64,000 nucleotides of DNA from Paenibacillus phytorum. Its GTDB lineage: Bacteria; Bacillota; Bacilli; Paenibacillales; NBRC-103111. Below are positions 46,647-56,099 of this stretch, piece by piece; position 1 is the first letter of the stretch, and the number at the start of each line of letters is the position of its first letter. The DNA lies in assembly GCF_013141715.1 (NCBI RefSeq), contig NZ_WHOA01000005.1:25473-89472 (forward strand), read 5' to 3'. The position numbers and the translations under genes are program-made. The notes below the pieces were generated by a model. That model had not been told where the DNA came from, searched no databases, and worked only from the letters and a program-made list of their open reading frames with translations.

Positions 46647-48758
46647 TCATTTCCCCCTTAATAAATAGCCCTGTTTACGGGCGATGCGATTCATCTGCTT
46701 AATTTGTCGAATGGCCTCCTTTTGAGATTGCGTGATTTCTTTTGCTGTAAAATAGACCTTCCCTGCCGGATCGTCCTGTGACCTACCTGCACGCCCAGCC
46801 ATCTGAACAAGCGCTGCTTCATCGAACAGCTGTGAATCGGCATCCATAATGAATACATCAGACATAGGCACCGTGACTCCTCGCTCCAAAATCGTTGTTG
46901 TGACTAGCACACGTATCTCTCTGTTTCGAAAAAGCTGGACCTTTTCTGTTCGAGCAAGATCCTTTGATGAAGTTCCCTCGACGCACACAACGGTTTCACT
47001 CATGCCATGGCCTAGTTTTGCCCTTAGAATATTAACAATTGGCTCGACTAACTGAATGTTGGGGACAAAAACAAACACCTGCGCACCCCGTTCAACCGAG
47101 GCTACCAGCTTAGTATATAATGAACTCGGCATTGTTTGTGACTGGACCACTCTCCTCAGAGGTGGAACCGAAACCAACTGAGGGACTGGCAGTGGGTGCC
47201 TGTGAAAGCGTACCGGCACTCGAACATGCGGTAATCTCCCCCGCTTTGCAGCCTGCCTTACAGCTCTCGGCGGTGTGGCCGAAAGCAAAATATTCGTTCC
47301 GATTGGCTTACAGACTTTTGCCGCTGCATAAGCGAGCATGGGATTGTTATGGTAGGGAAATGCATCAATCTCATCGATAATGACAAGGTCAAAGGCCTCA
47401 TAAAAGCGCAGCAGCTGATGCGTTGTCGCGATCGTGATCTGCCCCTGCTCCCAGCGCTGCTCGCTTCCACCATACAGCGTCACCACGCTGTAATCGGCAA
47501 ATGCGCGACCTATCCGTGGTTGAAGCTCCAGCACCACGTCTTTGCGTGGTGTCGCGATAAGTACACGCCCTCCTCTCGCAACAGTGTGATGGATAAACGG
47601 AAAGATCATCTCCGTCTTTCCCGCGCCGGTAACTGCCCAGATCAAAAACTTTCGCGGGAACAGATTGTTCACTTTTGGTTTCGGTTTCGGTTTCGGTTTC
47701 GGTTTTGCTTCAACTCCCACTCTTTCGCTACCTCTCTTCACTCTACTCACTGGCCCCCCTACTCTTCCATAACCAGCCCGTTTCTCCCCAGAGTCCTCAA
47801 CACCATTCGCGCTTATATAACGAAGCCCCTCCAGCGATGCTCTAGCCTGGGCCTCGCTGAGCCCCCACGGCTCAATATAAACACGAAGCTGCTCTTGCTG
47901 CTCCACTCCTTCTCGTACTTCCACGCCACTTTGCCCCACCCGTGACCCCGTCGTGTTCACCACATAAGGCGCAACCTCCCTCGAGCGCCCAATAACAAGC
48001 AAAGAACAAAACCGAGCCCTTCCCATGGTCAAGCACTCCTCACAATAAGGACAGGCTTGTCCGCAATGCAGGCAATCCGTCCAAAACATGCGCTCAGCAC
48101 CACTTCCACACCGTTTACAGGTGTAGCTCGTCATTTTTCTAAACCCCCGGCGCCAATCTCGGCGCTCGATCACTTCCAGTCCGTTCGCTACATCAATATC
48201 ACCGTTGAGATGAGCAAGCTGCAGATAGGATAGCCACGCATCTCCTGTCCCTAAATCTACCCCAATCGTAACCAACAGTTGTTGAAATTCCTCCACAAGC
48301 AGCGACCGACCGCTGCAAACTTCCACGACTCTGTTATATAAACCCGCATCTAACCCAATACGCGGGTAGACACCCTGCTGCCACATCTCAAAATGAATCC
48401 TTTTAAACCTAAAAGTTTCATTACTCGCTATGTTGCATTCATTAGCAAGCAGCTGAAGCTGCTCCAGCATTCTCTCTTCAATTAATCCATTTACCGACTT
48501 ACCATCAGCTTTTTGGTTTTGGTCGTTTTGGTGGCTTCCTTTATTTTCGTCGTTTCTTATTTTTCGAAGCTTTCCACTCCCCCTCAGCCTCCAAAGCAGC
48601 CGCACACCCTGCCCTACCGAAATAAAAGGTTCGAACAGTACGAGGCCGGCGTCGGCTGCGTATTGCTCGAACCAATATTGGATGTCCGTTTGTGAGTGAA
48701 TTGTTAATCTCCACTCCCATTCTTTTCCCAAACAAACTGCGTAAAGTTGAACCTTCAT
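46647..48758 (-). CDS. comFA: ComFA DNA-uptake helicase, N-terminally extended
   Basis: The ATP-dependent helicase thought to pull transforming DNA through the membrane. The 703 residues include Walker A AVTGAGKTEM at 375-384, DEID box (VIIDEIDAFPY), SATPPR and motif VI (QMAGRAGRSQDD). A Cys4 zinc cluster (CKRCGSG, CLHCGQACPYCEEC) lies at 214-242. B. subtilis ComFA is about 460 residues; here ~200 extra residues precede the zinc site and a KPKPKPKPKPK spacer (352-362) precedes the helicase. ATG with AGGTGAGGA. Confidence 0.93.
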   Translation of the reverse strand: MKVQLYAVCLGKEWEWRLTIHSQTDIQYWFEQYAADAGLVLFEPFISVGQGVRLLWRLRGSGKLRKIRNDENKGSHQNDQNQKADGKSVNGLIEERMLEQLQLLANECNIASNETFRFKRIHFEMWQQGVYPRIGLDAGLYNRVVEVCSGRSLLVEEFQQLLVTIGVDLGTGDAWLSYLQLAHLNGDIDVANGLEVIERRDWRRGFRKMTSYTCKRCGSGAERMFWTDCLHCGQACPYCEECLTMGRARFCSLLVIGRSREVAPYVVNTTGSRVGQSGVEVREGVEQQEQLRVYIEPWGLSEAQARASLEGLRYISANGVEDSGEKRAGYGRVGGPVSRVKRGSERVGVEAKPKPKPKPKPKVNNLFPRKFLIWAVTGAGKTEMIFPFIHHTVARGGRVLIATPRKDVVLELQPRIGRAFADYSVVTLYGGSEQRWEQGQITIATTHQLLRFYEAFDLVIIDEIDAFPYHNNPMLAYAAAKVCKPIGTNILLSATPPRAVRQAAKRGRLPHVRVPVRFHRHPLPVPQLVSVPPLRRVVQSQTMPSSLYTKLVASVERGAQVFVFVPNIQLVEPIVNILRAKLGHGMSETVVCVEGTSSKDLARTEKVQLFRNREIRVLVTTTILERGVTVPMSDVFIMDADSQLFDEAALVQMAGRAGRSQDDPAGKVYFTAKEITQSQKEAIRQIKQMNRIARKQGYLLRGK

Positions 48759-48805
48759 TCCTCACCTTACTCTCTTTGTAAACTAAGTACTTGAAATCGT
48801 TGCCT

Positions 48806-49201
48806 TCAACCGACATGGATCTTCACTAGATCCTCCCTGCTGCTTAGATGAACGACAGTCACGGGCTCATTATCATGTTGACGTAAATAGTGGTCAACCG
48901 CATCATAATCCGTCTGATATCGCAGCTCTAGCAAATGGCTATGGGATAAGCGCTCAATGATTTTCCTCGTATCGTCGGACGATCCTTCATCGAATATCGT
49001 TGCCTTCACTTCGTTGCCCTTAAACCGCGAGAAGAAAAACAAGGAGCGAATATACCATTCAATTTGGTTTTGATTATTTTTGGTGACGAGCAGCACATTA
49101 GCCGTTTTCTTGCTTCCACCTCTGCGGGTTCCGAGCAATAAATGGAGCACAGCAATGCTGATTCCGTAGCAACCTAAGATCCAAAGCAATCCAATCCACA
49201 T
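48806..49201 (-). CDS. Membrane-anchored hypothetical protein between degU and comFA
   Basis: A 131-residue protein with one N-terminal membrane helix (MWIGLLWILGCYGISIAVLHLL) and a cytoplasmic domain. NVLLVTKNNQNQIEWYIRS and IFDEGSSDDTRKIIERL resemble the start of a GT-A (family 2) glycosyltransferase, in which a DDGSxDxT motif binds the nucleotide sugar. The rest of a transferase is missing, so it is probably not an active enzyme. AAGGGAGGG lies upstream of the ATG at 49201. In B. subtilis this position holds the unrelated yviA (degV). Confidence 0.75.
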   Translation of the reverse strand: MWIGLLWILGCYGISIAVLHLLLGTRRGGSKKTANVLLVTKNNQNQIEWYIRSLFFFSRFKGNEVKATIFDEGSSDDTRKIIERLSHSHLLELRYQTDYDAVDHYLRQHDNEPVTVVHLSSREDLVKIHVG

Positions 49202-49270
49202 AGCGGGTCCCTCCCTTACCTGCAGTGTATGCTGCAAAGTTAAGGGGGGTTCCTCTCGTGAAAATGGAGA

Positions 49271-49996
49271 TTACAACGTCACCCAACCATTTTTAATTGC
49301 TATAATAACAGCTTGTGTACGATCATCAACTTCCATTTTTTGAAGGATGCTGCTGACATGATTTTTCACCGTTTTTTCACTGATATAGAGGAACTCTCCG
49401 ATCAGTTTATTGCTTTTACCTTCCGCCATAAGACGAAGAACTTCTGCTTCTCGCTTGGTTAGCGGACTATTTGCATTATGTATGTATTTAAGACCTGAAT
49501 CTTTGACGCCTTGTCCGGAGCCAACAACACCCACATCATCCAAATAGGTCATCCGTCTGAGCTGATTAATCAGCTTGCCCGTAACCTTAGGGTGAATGTA
49601 TGCATGACCAGCCACTACGGAACGAATCGCATTAATAAGCGACTCCGCTTCCATATCCTTCAGCAAATAACCTGAAGCCCCTTTGCGAAGAGTTTCGAAC
49701 ACATAGCTCTCATCATCATGAATGGATAAAATGATTACTTTGATATCGGGAAAAATAAGCTTAAGCCGTTCAGTCGCCACAACGCCGTTCTCGAGCGGCA
49801 TATTAATATCCATGAGAACAATATCCGGTGTGATTTGATTGCACAGCTCGATAACCTGGATACCATCACCGCACTCACCGATGACTTCCATATCATCTTC
49901 CATATTAATAATTCGTTTAACACCTTCGCGAAACAGCTGATGATCGTCCGCAATGACAATATGCACATTGCGTTTATGACTCGCCGTGTTGTCCAT
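49271..49996 (-). CDS. degU: Response regulator DegU
   Basis: The NarL/LuxR-type regulator of degradative enzymes, competence and motility. The 241 residues hold a receiver domain (acidic pair D17-D18, phosphorylation site D63 in VLMDINMP, and conserved Lys in GYLLKDM) and a LuxR HTH (PLTKREAEVLRLMAEGKSNK, then SEKTVKNHVSSIL). ATG at 49996 with AAGGAGG upstream. It overlaps degS by 23 bases. Confidence 0.96.
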   Translation of the reverse strand: MDNTASHKRNVHIVIADDHQLFREGVKRIINMEDDMEVIGECGDGIQVIELCNQITPDIVLMDINMPLENGVVATERLKLIFPDIKVIILSIHDDESYVFETLRKGASGYLLKDMEAESLINAIRSVVAGHAYIHPKVTGKLINQLRRMTYLDDVGVVGSGQGVKDSGLKYIHNANSPLTKREAEVLRLMAEGKSNKLIGEFLYISEKTVKNHVSSILQKMEVDDRTQAVIIAIKNGWVTL

Positions 49997-51161
49997 TCTG
50001 TTTTTCCTCCTTGTTCTCTCCAACGCCGCCGATAGGGATTAGCATCGTAATTTTTGTACCTGAATCTTTTTCGGACTCTAGAACCATCGTACCTTCCAGC
50101 AGCTCAACACGCTCACGCATGCCCAGCAAGCCGAAATTATTCCCCTTGGCTATTCTTTGTTCTGTCTGCGGCACGTCGAAACCGATCCCGTTATCTACCA
50201 CGTAGATTTGTACTTGATCTGGCTCCAGTGTGAGTTCAACAGATAGGAAAGTAGCTTTCGCATGCTTATTTACATTAGATAAAGCTTCCTGCACAAGTCG
50301 GAAAATAGCAATTTCAAGCCCAGACGGAATGCGAGTCTCCTTGCCAACGAGATTAAACTGTGTGCGAATTCTATACTTATCTTCGAAATCCTGTACATAT
50401 TTACGCAGTGTCGGAACGATTCCTAAGTCATCGAGCGCCATCGGACGGAGGTTGAAGATGATCTTACGAACTTCTTCAAGCCCCCCTCTGACTTGACCCT
50501 TCAAATCTACTAATTCTTCCTTCACCGCAGGAATATCCTCTTTTACAAGCATACGTTGGGCAATTTCAGTTCGAAGCACAACATTCGCCAAGGTTTGAGC
50601 CATACCATCGTGAATTTCACGCGCAATACGCTTCCGCTCTTCCTCTTGGGCCAAAATAATCTTCAAACCGAGCAATTGCCTATTCTTGGCGGATTCGAGT
50701 ATACGAGTCACCTGATTGAGGTCGCCCGATAAATATTCCAGTACCACATTCATTTGCGATACGATTGTTTCTGCTCGCTCAACCTGCTTGTCCACATTTT
50801 TCGTGCGAACCTGCAGATCATTGCGCCGAGTCTTTAGATTATTTTCTTTTTCCCTAGCAATTGTCAGCTGTAATTGAAAAGCAATCGCGGCTTCATAAGC
50901 AATCTTGATATCTTCCTCACGGTATTTGTTGAAATCACGACTGACTTCCGTAAGTCGAATTCGAGATCGCTTGTAATCCTTCTCCAAATTGTCAACCAGC
51001 TCGATAGTAACACTCGTTTCATACTTTATATCTTCGAGCTCGCGAGTGAGTGACTCTTTTTCCAAACGAGAAGCTTCAGCGATTTCAAACATTTGATACT
51101 TGCTGCTCTCCATGACGTTAATTGCGTTTTTAATGACACGATCTATAGCGTCTGGCTGCAA
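49974..51161 (-). CDS. degS: Sensor histidine kinase DegS
   Basis: A cytoplasmic two-component kinase of 395 residues without membrane helices, as in B. subtilis DegS. An N-terminal coiled-coil sensor (about 1-165) is followed by HisKA_3 with the phospho-acceptor H184 (REIHDGMAQTL) and an HATPase_c domain (EALSNVNKHAKA, DNGIGF, GLLGMRERVELL). TTG start with AAGGAG upstream. It leads a likely operon running through degU, the hypothetical gene and comFA-comFC. Confidence 0.96.
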   Translation of the reverse strand: MQPDAIDRVIKNAINVMESSKYQMFEIAEASRLEKESLTRELEDIKYETSVTIELVDNLEKDYKRSRIRLTEVSRDFNKYREEDIKIAYEAAIAFQLQLTIAREKENNLKTRRNDLQVRTKNVDKQVERAETIVSQMNVVLEYLSGDLNQVTRILESAKNRQLLGLKIILAQEEERKRIAREIHDGMAQTLANVVLRTEIAQRMLVKEDIPAVKEELVDLKGQVRGGLEEVRKIIFNLRPMALDDLGIVPTLRKYVQDFEDKYRIRTQFNLVGKETRIPSGLEIAIFRLVQEALSNVNKHAKATFLSVELTLEPDQVQIYVVDNGIGFDVPQTEQRIAKGNNFGLLGMRERVELLEGTMVLESEKDSGTKITMLIPIGGVGENKEEKQNGQHGES

Positions 51162-51255
51162 ATGAAACGAGCTCCTTTATAAAACAATATTAGAAATTAG
51201 TCTACCCCATATTGTATCATAGTTCTACCCGTTTGCCGTGTACTTCTAGCACTAT

Positions 51256-53859
51256 TTATTCGATCGTAATCCCATAATTTTTGGGTTCCCAGCCTACTTT
51301 AAAGCCTAATCTCTCAGAAATGAGTCGCAAAGGCACCATCGTCACATTATTCATGATTTTAGGAGACACTTCAGCGGTCACACGATCTCCGTTTACAAGC
51401 AAATCAGCATTATCAATCCACAGGTCAATCAGCTTGTCACCTCGAATAACGGTTACCTTCCGCTCTTTGTCATCCCACTTCACATTACCGCCTAATGCTT
51501 CTGTTACGAAACGAAGAGGAACCAACGTATTATCATTCACAATCGTAGGAGCCTGCTCCAATGTATAGGATTTATCATTCAATGTCGCTTGTTTCTTATA
51601 CACATTCAATTTTATCGTATTTTTCGGCAGAGCGGCTAGCTGTCCTTTGTAAATGAAAGAAATATCATCAATATTAATTTTCCCTTTTGAGGCCCTTTCA
51701 TCCTGTCCATTCGCTGGATTAGCGACATAAACACTCTTTATCTTGATCGGGAATTTGAGGTCAGACACATCAGCCGTTACCTTGCGCCAGCCTGTCCAGT
51801 TCATATTTTCAGTAAAACTTACGTAATTCAACTTACCATTCGCATCAATGATTTCTGCACGCACCCAGTTAAAGCTTCCGTCACCGAGCACTTTGGCTGT
51901 AATAAATTCCGGTTCTCCTTCAATCGGAGCACCATTCATCCCATTAAATCTAGCATAAGCTGCTTTAGTACCTGTTCCTTTTGTAAAATCATACGAGATT
52001 TCCAGACTCTGATTGCCGCTAATTGGCACAATATTTACAGCTGAAACAACCTCTGCTGGGTACTTATCGCCTGTTGTCATAACCGCAAACTTATCTAGAT
52101 CATACCAAACCTTCTCCTGACCAACAGGCAGCGTAACCATTGTGCTATAACCATCATATCTCGCAATAACTTGAGCAGCCTGAGAGCCCGAAGCGCTATC
52201 CACATGAAGAATACCGTCTTTTAGAGTCCCTTTAACCCCACTTAGCTCCCAAGTCGCTGATGCCGCAGGCAATTCACGTGTTGCGCCACTCCTAGTCGTT
52301 ACTGATATGGGCAGCTTGAAATCTCCACCTTCTGTAAGTGAAAAAGCTCCTGAGTTAAATCTCATTGAAGTAATTTGATCTCTTCCGACAACCTCGACGT
52401 CCATGGATGCTGAACCTTTGCCTGACTTGGCAATGATTTGGGTCTTACCTGGCAATGTCGGTGTAAACACATTATCTTTGAACGCTCCATTCGTCGTGGA
52501 ACTACTCCACTGTGGAACAATACCCTCTACGGAAATCGGATTATAATAGTCATCATATGCTTTAAATTGATAAGTGCTGGATTCATTCATGAATAAAATA
52601 TTTTGTCCTTTTAAAATAAGTCCCTTCAAATCGCCCTTCGGTGCCGTCGAATACACGCCCACACCATTTACAACGGAACGCTGATTGCCATTCTCTGTTT
52701 TATTTACTAGCTTCGGATCAAAATCTCCGAGTGGTCTTGAAACCATCTGCGTCGATCCCCCGCCATCCAGGACCATCCCTCTCCAAACGCCAGCACTAAT
52801 CATAAACTGCTGAAGCTCCGGAAGCGTCATCCCTGCACTGCCTGCACTACGATCCGAAGTAATGATATAAGCCGTCTTCATGTCTTTGGAGTAGCCTATT
52901 GCCGTTCGGGAACGTGGGCTGTAGCCACTGAAATCTCCAATATTACGTGTAAAATAACTCGGCTTCGCCTCATCCACTAGCAGTGTGCTGCCGCCAATGA
53001 GCATTTTGAAATTCTTCCAATCATACGTCTTAGACGCATCATGCGGGACCATATCATATTTGGTAGTGATCTTATCTCCGACTTTGAGGTGATTTACGAT
53101 AAACTCCCTAGCTAGGCCTGAGCCCCTGAGGATATAGCCATCTGCTGGAGCAACCATTTTAATATTCGTATCTACGGCAATTTCCTTAACTACATCATTT
53201 TGTATGAGTGCTTCTGTTGGAACATGGGTTCCATCTACCGCACGCTGCGTTAAAGCCCAGGCATTCGTATAGAGGAAAAGTCCGTCTGCAATCATCGCGA
53301 CATCGTTGTCATCCCAATAATACGTTTTGTTCACACCGCCAAGGTCAAAAGAAATCCCATCCTTCGCCGTCACCTTGCCTTGAAAATCAAAAATATCAAT
53401 AATCGGTTGATTACTCTTCGTAATCGCAAAAGAATAAAGTCCAGATATTTTCGCCGGGGTCGCCATTACTTGACCATTCGTGATTTGCGCGCCTTCCGGA
53501 ACGCCTTCCGCTTGTGTATTGAAGAAATCCCCATTCACACCTGCCACTGCACCAGTATCCTTCACCATCCCCAGAACACTCTGGTTCTTTGTGAACTGAT
53601 TCTTCGTTCCAGCCATTGCGTCTATCTTCACGTTCGGATTCGTCAAATCGACCTCTACCACATTGGCGTTCACCGAAACGTCCTTATTGCTTCTAGTTGT
53701 TGTCCAAATGTAATTCTTCATAATTGCACCAGATGTAATCGTCTCCTGCGAACTAAGTGTCAACGTCGGCACTGCCGCGTTTACCGTAGTCCCCGCAACC
53801 AATTGCCATACCAATGCGCAAGCCAGCGCACCCATTCCTACTTGCTTCTGTACCGTCAT
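51256..53859 (-). CDS. Secreted phosphodiester glycosidase (NAGPA) with copper amine oxidase-type repeat
   Basis: A secreted, probably cell-surface protein of 867 residues. After a signal peptide (ending VAGTTVNAA), residues ~60-400 form a NAGPA (phosphodiester glycosidase) domain: AGVNGDFFN, SPRSRTAIGYS, TLPELQQFM and MVLDGGGSTQM are its conserved blocks. The centre holds Ig-like and carbohydrate-binding-like segments. The C-terminus (about 740-867) is a copper amine oxidase N-domain-type repeat (VPLRFVTEALGG-VKWD and VPLRLISERLGFKVGW), commonly used for wall attachment in Paenibacillus. The role is probably in trimming surface polymers. Confidence 0.85.
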   Translation of the reverse strand: MTVQKQVGMGALACALVWQLVAGTTVNAAVPTLTLSSQETITSGAIMKNYIWTTTRSNKDVSVNANVVEVDLTNPNVKIDAMAGTKNQFTKNQSVLGMVKDTGAVAGVNGDFFNTQAEGVPEGAQITNGQVMATPAKISGLYSFAITKSNQPIIDIFDFQGKVTAKDGISFDLGGVNKTYYWDDNDVAMIADGLFLYTNAWALTQRAVDGTHVPTEALIQNDVVKEIAVDTNIKMVAPADGYILRGSGLAREFIVNHLKVGDKITTKYDMVPHDASKTYDWKNFKMLIGGSTLLVDEAKPSYFTRNIGDFSGYSPRSRTAIGYSKDMKTAYIITSDRSAGSAGMTLPELQQFMISAGVWRGMVLDGGGSTQMVSRPLGDFDPKLVNKTENGNQRSVVNGVGVYSTAPKGDLKGLILKGQNILFMNESSTYQFKAYDDYYNPISVEGIVPQWSSSTTNGAFKDNVFTPTLPGKTQIIAKSGKGSASMDVEVVGRDQITSMRFNSGAFSLTEGGDFKLPISVTTRSGATRELPAASATWELSGVKGTLKDGILHVDSASGSQAAQVIARYDGYSTMVTLPVGQEKVWYDLDKFAVMTTGDKYPAEVVSAVNIVPISGNQSLEISYDFTKGTGTKAAYARFNGMNGAPIEGEPEFITAKVLGDGSFNWVRAEIIDANGKLNYVSFTENMNWTGWRKVTADVSDLKFPIKIKSVYVANPANGQDERASKGKINIDDISFIYKGQLAALPKNTIKLNVYKKQATLNDKSYTLEQAPTIVNDNTLVPLRFVTEALGGNVKWDDKERKVTVIRGDKLIDLWIDNADLLVNGDRVTAEVSPKIMNNVTMVPLRLISERLGFKVGWEPKNYGITIE

Positions 53860-53998
53860 GTTGCTTTTCCACTCTCCTCTTTCAGTCTAAGACTAGTATC
53901 TATCTTTTCGGATATCTATTAGACTCTTAAACTAGTGAAAAAGTTACGATCTGAGAGAAGTTGTATTTATACGTCAAAAATATTGCGAAGAACAGCAA

Positions 53999-54037
53999 TA
54001 AAAAAGAGAGCACGACCCTATTCGGATCTGCTCTCTG
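53999..54037 (-). terminator. Terminator of the coiled-coil gene
   Basis: AGAGAGC and GCTCTCT arms on the minus strand with an inner partial stem, then TTTTTTA. Confidence 0.8.
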
Positions 54038-54060
54038 CTTGAGATGCATAAGCTATATAT

Positions 54061-54339
54061 TTACAAAATTCGTTTTATTTTAGCTTCTTGTTCAATGGAC
54101 CGAGCCGATAGGAGCTCGATAATCCTATGCTGCTGCTCTTGAATGACTTCAATTCTTTTCACCGTTTCATTGGTCTCCAGAACAGCTTGTTTGATTTGTG
54201 TTTGTTCCAATTCCAATCTGTCCAACCGATTGTCGATCCCATCTAATCGCTTGTAGATTCCATCAAATTGCTCCATCACTGGTGATAATTCAGCCTTAAG
54301 TAACACGGTTAGTGCTTCTTTCAATTCACTATCCAACAT
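54061..54339 (-). CDS. Small coiled-coil protein, 92 residues
   Basis: A cytoplasmic protein with heptad-like leucine/isoleucine spacing (LDGIDNRLDRLELEQTQI, then VLETNETVKRIEVI), so a coiled coil is very likely. No known catalytic motif is visible. GGGAG lies just upstream of ATG codons at 54342 and 54339; I use 54339. The ORF can be read much further upstream, but that part covers its own promoter. Two TATAAT boxes and a CTCTAA-GTTAGAG palindrome lie upstream. Confidence 0.65.
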   Translation of the reverse strand: MLDSELKEALTVLLKAELSPVMEQFDGIYKRLDGIDNRLDRLELEQTQIKQAVLETNETVKRIEVIQEQQHRIIELLSARSIEQEAKIKRIL

Positions 54340-54372
54340 CATCACTCCCGATCTATTTACTAAATGCTGTTT

Positions 54373-54433
54373 TATGATTATACCATAATACTCTAACTTA
54401 GAGCATCTTCGGACTACATAAATATTATACCAT
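54373..54433 (-). promoter_or_regulatory. Promoter region of the coiled-coil gene with palindrome
   Basis: On the minus strand an extended -10 TGGTATAAT lies near 54380-54390, with another TATAAT further upstream. A palindrome (CTCTAA-C-TTAGAG, near 54391-54404) sits where a -35 or operator would be. Confidence 0.45.
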
Positions 54434-54552
54434 ATAAAAGGAAGTAATACAAACAAATGTTCTTATTTTCATTATTTTTTCTTTCTTATTATTAACGTAA
54501 AATACAGAAAAGCCGCCCTAATTGGACAGCTTTTCTTTTCCATCTATTTTAA

Positions 54553-55758
54553 TTAAACCAATGCTTGTGTTTTCAAAGACTCAGCTTTATCTGTGCGCTC
54601 CCAAGGAACATCCAGATCATTACGGCCGAAGTGACCATATGCAGCTGTTTGACGGTAGATTGGACGACGCAGGTCAAGCTCTTTGATGATGCCCGCAGGA
54701 CGAAGGTCGAAGTTAGAGTGGATCAGCTCAACGAGCTTCTCTTCACTAACTTTACCAGTACCGAAAGTATCAACAGCAATGGATACTGGACGAGCTACAC
54801 CAATTGCATATGCTAATTGAACTTCACATTTTTCAGCAAGTCCAGCTGCTACGATGTTTTTCGCAACATAACGTGCTGCGTACGCACCGGAACGGTCAAC
54901 TTTCGTTGGATCCTTACCAGAGAACGCGCCGCCGCCGTGACGAGCATAACCACCGTAAGTATCAACGATGATTTTACGACCAGTCAAACCAGCATCCCCT
55001 TGAGGTCCGCCAATAACAAAACGGCCAGTCGGGTTAATGAAATAGTTTGTGTTCGCATCCAACAAGTGAGCTGGAACGATTGGGTTAATGACATGTTCTT
55101 TAATATCTTTTTGGATTTGCTCCAATGTAACTTCTTCACCATGCTGTGTAGATACAACAATTGCATCAACACGAACCGGTTTATCATCGACATACTCAAC
55201 CGTTACTTGTGTTTTACCGTCAGGACGCAGGTATGGAAGAGTTCCATTTTTACGAACTTCTGTCAAGCGACGAGCCAATTGGTGAGAAATCGAGATGGGA
55301 AGAGGCATAAGTTCAGGCGTTTCGTTAACCGCGAATCCGAACATCAGACCTTGGTCACCAGCACCGATTGCTTCAATTTCTTCATCAGACATGTTACCTT
55401 CTCTTGCTTCAAGTGCTCTGTTAACGCCTTGTGCAATGTCAGGGGATTGTTCATTCAAAGAAACGAGAACCGCACAAGTTTGGGAGTCAAAACCATACTT
55501 CGCACGTGTGTAACCAATTTCCTTAATTGTTTGTCTAGCGATTGCTTGAATATCAACATATTCAGAGCTTGAAGTAATCTCACCGATTACCAAAACCAAA
55601 CCAGTTGCTACAGATACCTCACATGCTACACGAGCATTCGGATCATTGGCAAGAAATGCATCCAATACCGAGTCAGAAATTTGGTCACAAATTTTATCCG
55701 GATGACCTTCTGTTACGGATTCGGATGTAAATAAACGACGTCCACGTACTTGCGCCAT
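54553..55758 (-). CDS. metK: S-adenosylmethionine synthetase
   Basis: Makes SAM from methionine and ATP. The 401-residue protein has [19 protein letters not shown] at the start, [12 protein letters not shown] near 115, and [19 protein letters not shown] near 260. AGGAGG lies 9 bases before the ATG at 55758. Its ~200-base leader has no visible S-box but has a folded element with a terminator (55822-55916). SpeD in the same window uses its product. Confidence 0.98.
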   Translation of the reverse strand: MAQVRGRRLFTSESVTEGHPDKICDQISDSVLDAFLANDPNARVACEVSVATGLVLVIGEITSSSEYVDIQAIARQTIKEIGYTRAKYGFDSQTCAVLVSLNEQSPDIAQGVNRALEAREGNMSDEEIEAIGAGDQGLMFGFAVNETPELMPLPISISHQLARRLTEVRKNGTLPYLRPDGKTQVTVEYVDDKPVRVDAIVVSTQHGEEVTLEQIQKDIKEHVINPIVPAHLLDANTNYFINPTGRFVIGGPQGDAGLTGRKIIVDTYGGYARHGGGAFSGKDPTKVDRSGAYAARYVAKNIVAAGLAEKCEVQLAYAIGVARPVSIAVDTFGTGKVSEEKLVELIHSNFDLRPAGIIKELDLRRPIYRQTAAYGHFGRNDLDVPWERTDKAESLKTQALV

Positions 55759-55821
55759 ATCATTCATCCTCCTAATATCATTTAGTATGTTTGAAAAGCT
55801 TCTACACGATGCCTCTATATG

Positions 55822-55916
55822 AAAAAAAGTGGGCCCGGCTTTAGCGGCAGCTTTTCACGCCAAACGGAATCCCTCTTTTGCGCTCAAGCGCTGACAAGAT
55901 CCTTGAATTCCGCAAT
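55822..55916 (-). promoter_or_regulatory. Candidate structured leader / attenuator of metK
   Basis: On the minus strand CGGAAT (55907-55912) pairs with ATTCCG (55865-55870). Between them lie two small hairpins, CAAG-GAT-CTTG (55895-55905) and GCGC-TTGA-GCGC (55880-55891), giving a three-way junction. The second P1 strand also forms part of a GGG..CCG..TTTGGCG / CGCTAAA..CGG..CCC terminator stem followed by T7 (55822-55828). The two folds exclude each other. Confidence 0.5.
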
Positions 55917-55960
55917 GGTAAAAATAAGAATCAAACAGTAAACCATGAATAAAGACAACA

Positions 55961-55998
55961 AAAAAATGAACCTTTCCCGATTGGAAAAGGTTAAATTA
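55961..55998 (-). terminator. Terminator of the SASP gene
   Basis: AACCTTT-CC and GG-AAAGGTT arms with a 4-base loop, then T7 on the minus strand. With the metK leader element it accounts for most of the 55759-56099 gap. Confidence 0.85.
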
Positions 55999-56099
55999 AA
56001 TATTGACCTTCAATTAGTTATCTTACGTCATTTGTCGTCTAGTGTCAATGCAACAAACCGTGAAGAAATTATGAATAATTCATCAAAATACATGAACAT

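Noticed and set aside
47674..47706. Phase-variable on/off repeat in comFA
   Set aside because: The unit is 6 bases, so changes in copy number keep the frame. It can only alter linker length.
55759..56099. S-box (SAM-I) riboswitch before metK
   Set aside because: I looked for the conserved S-box strings and did not find them. A different folded element is reported instead.
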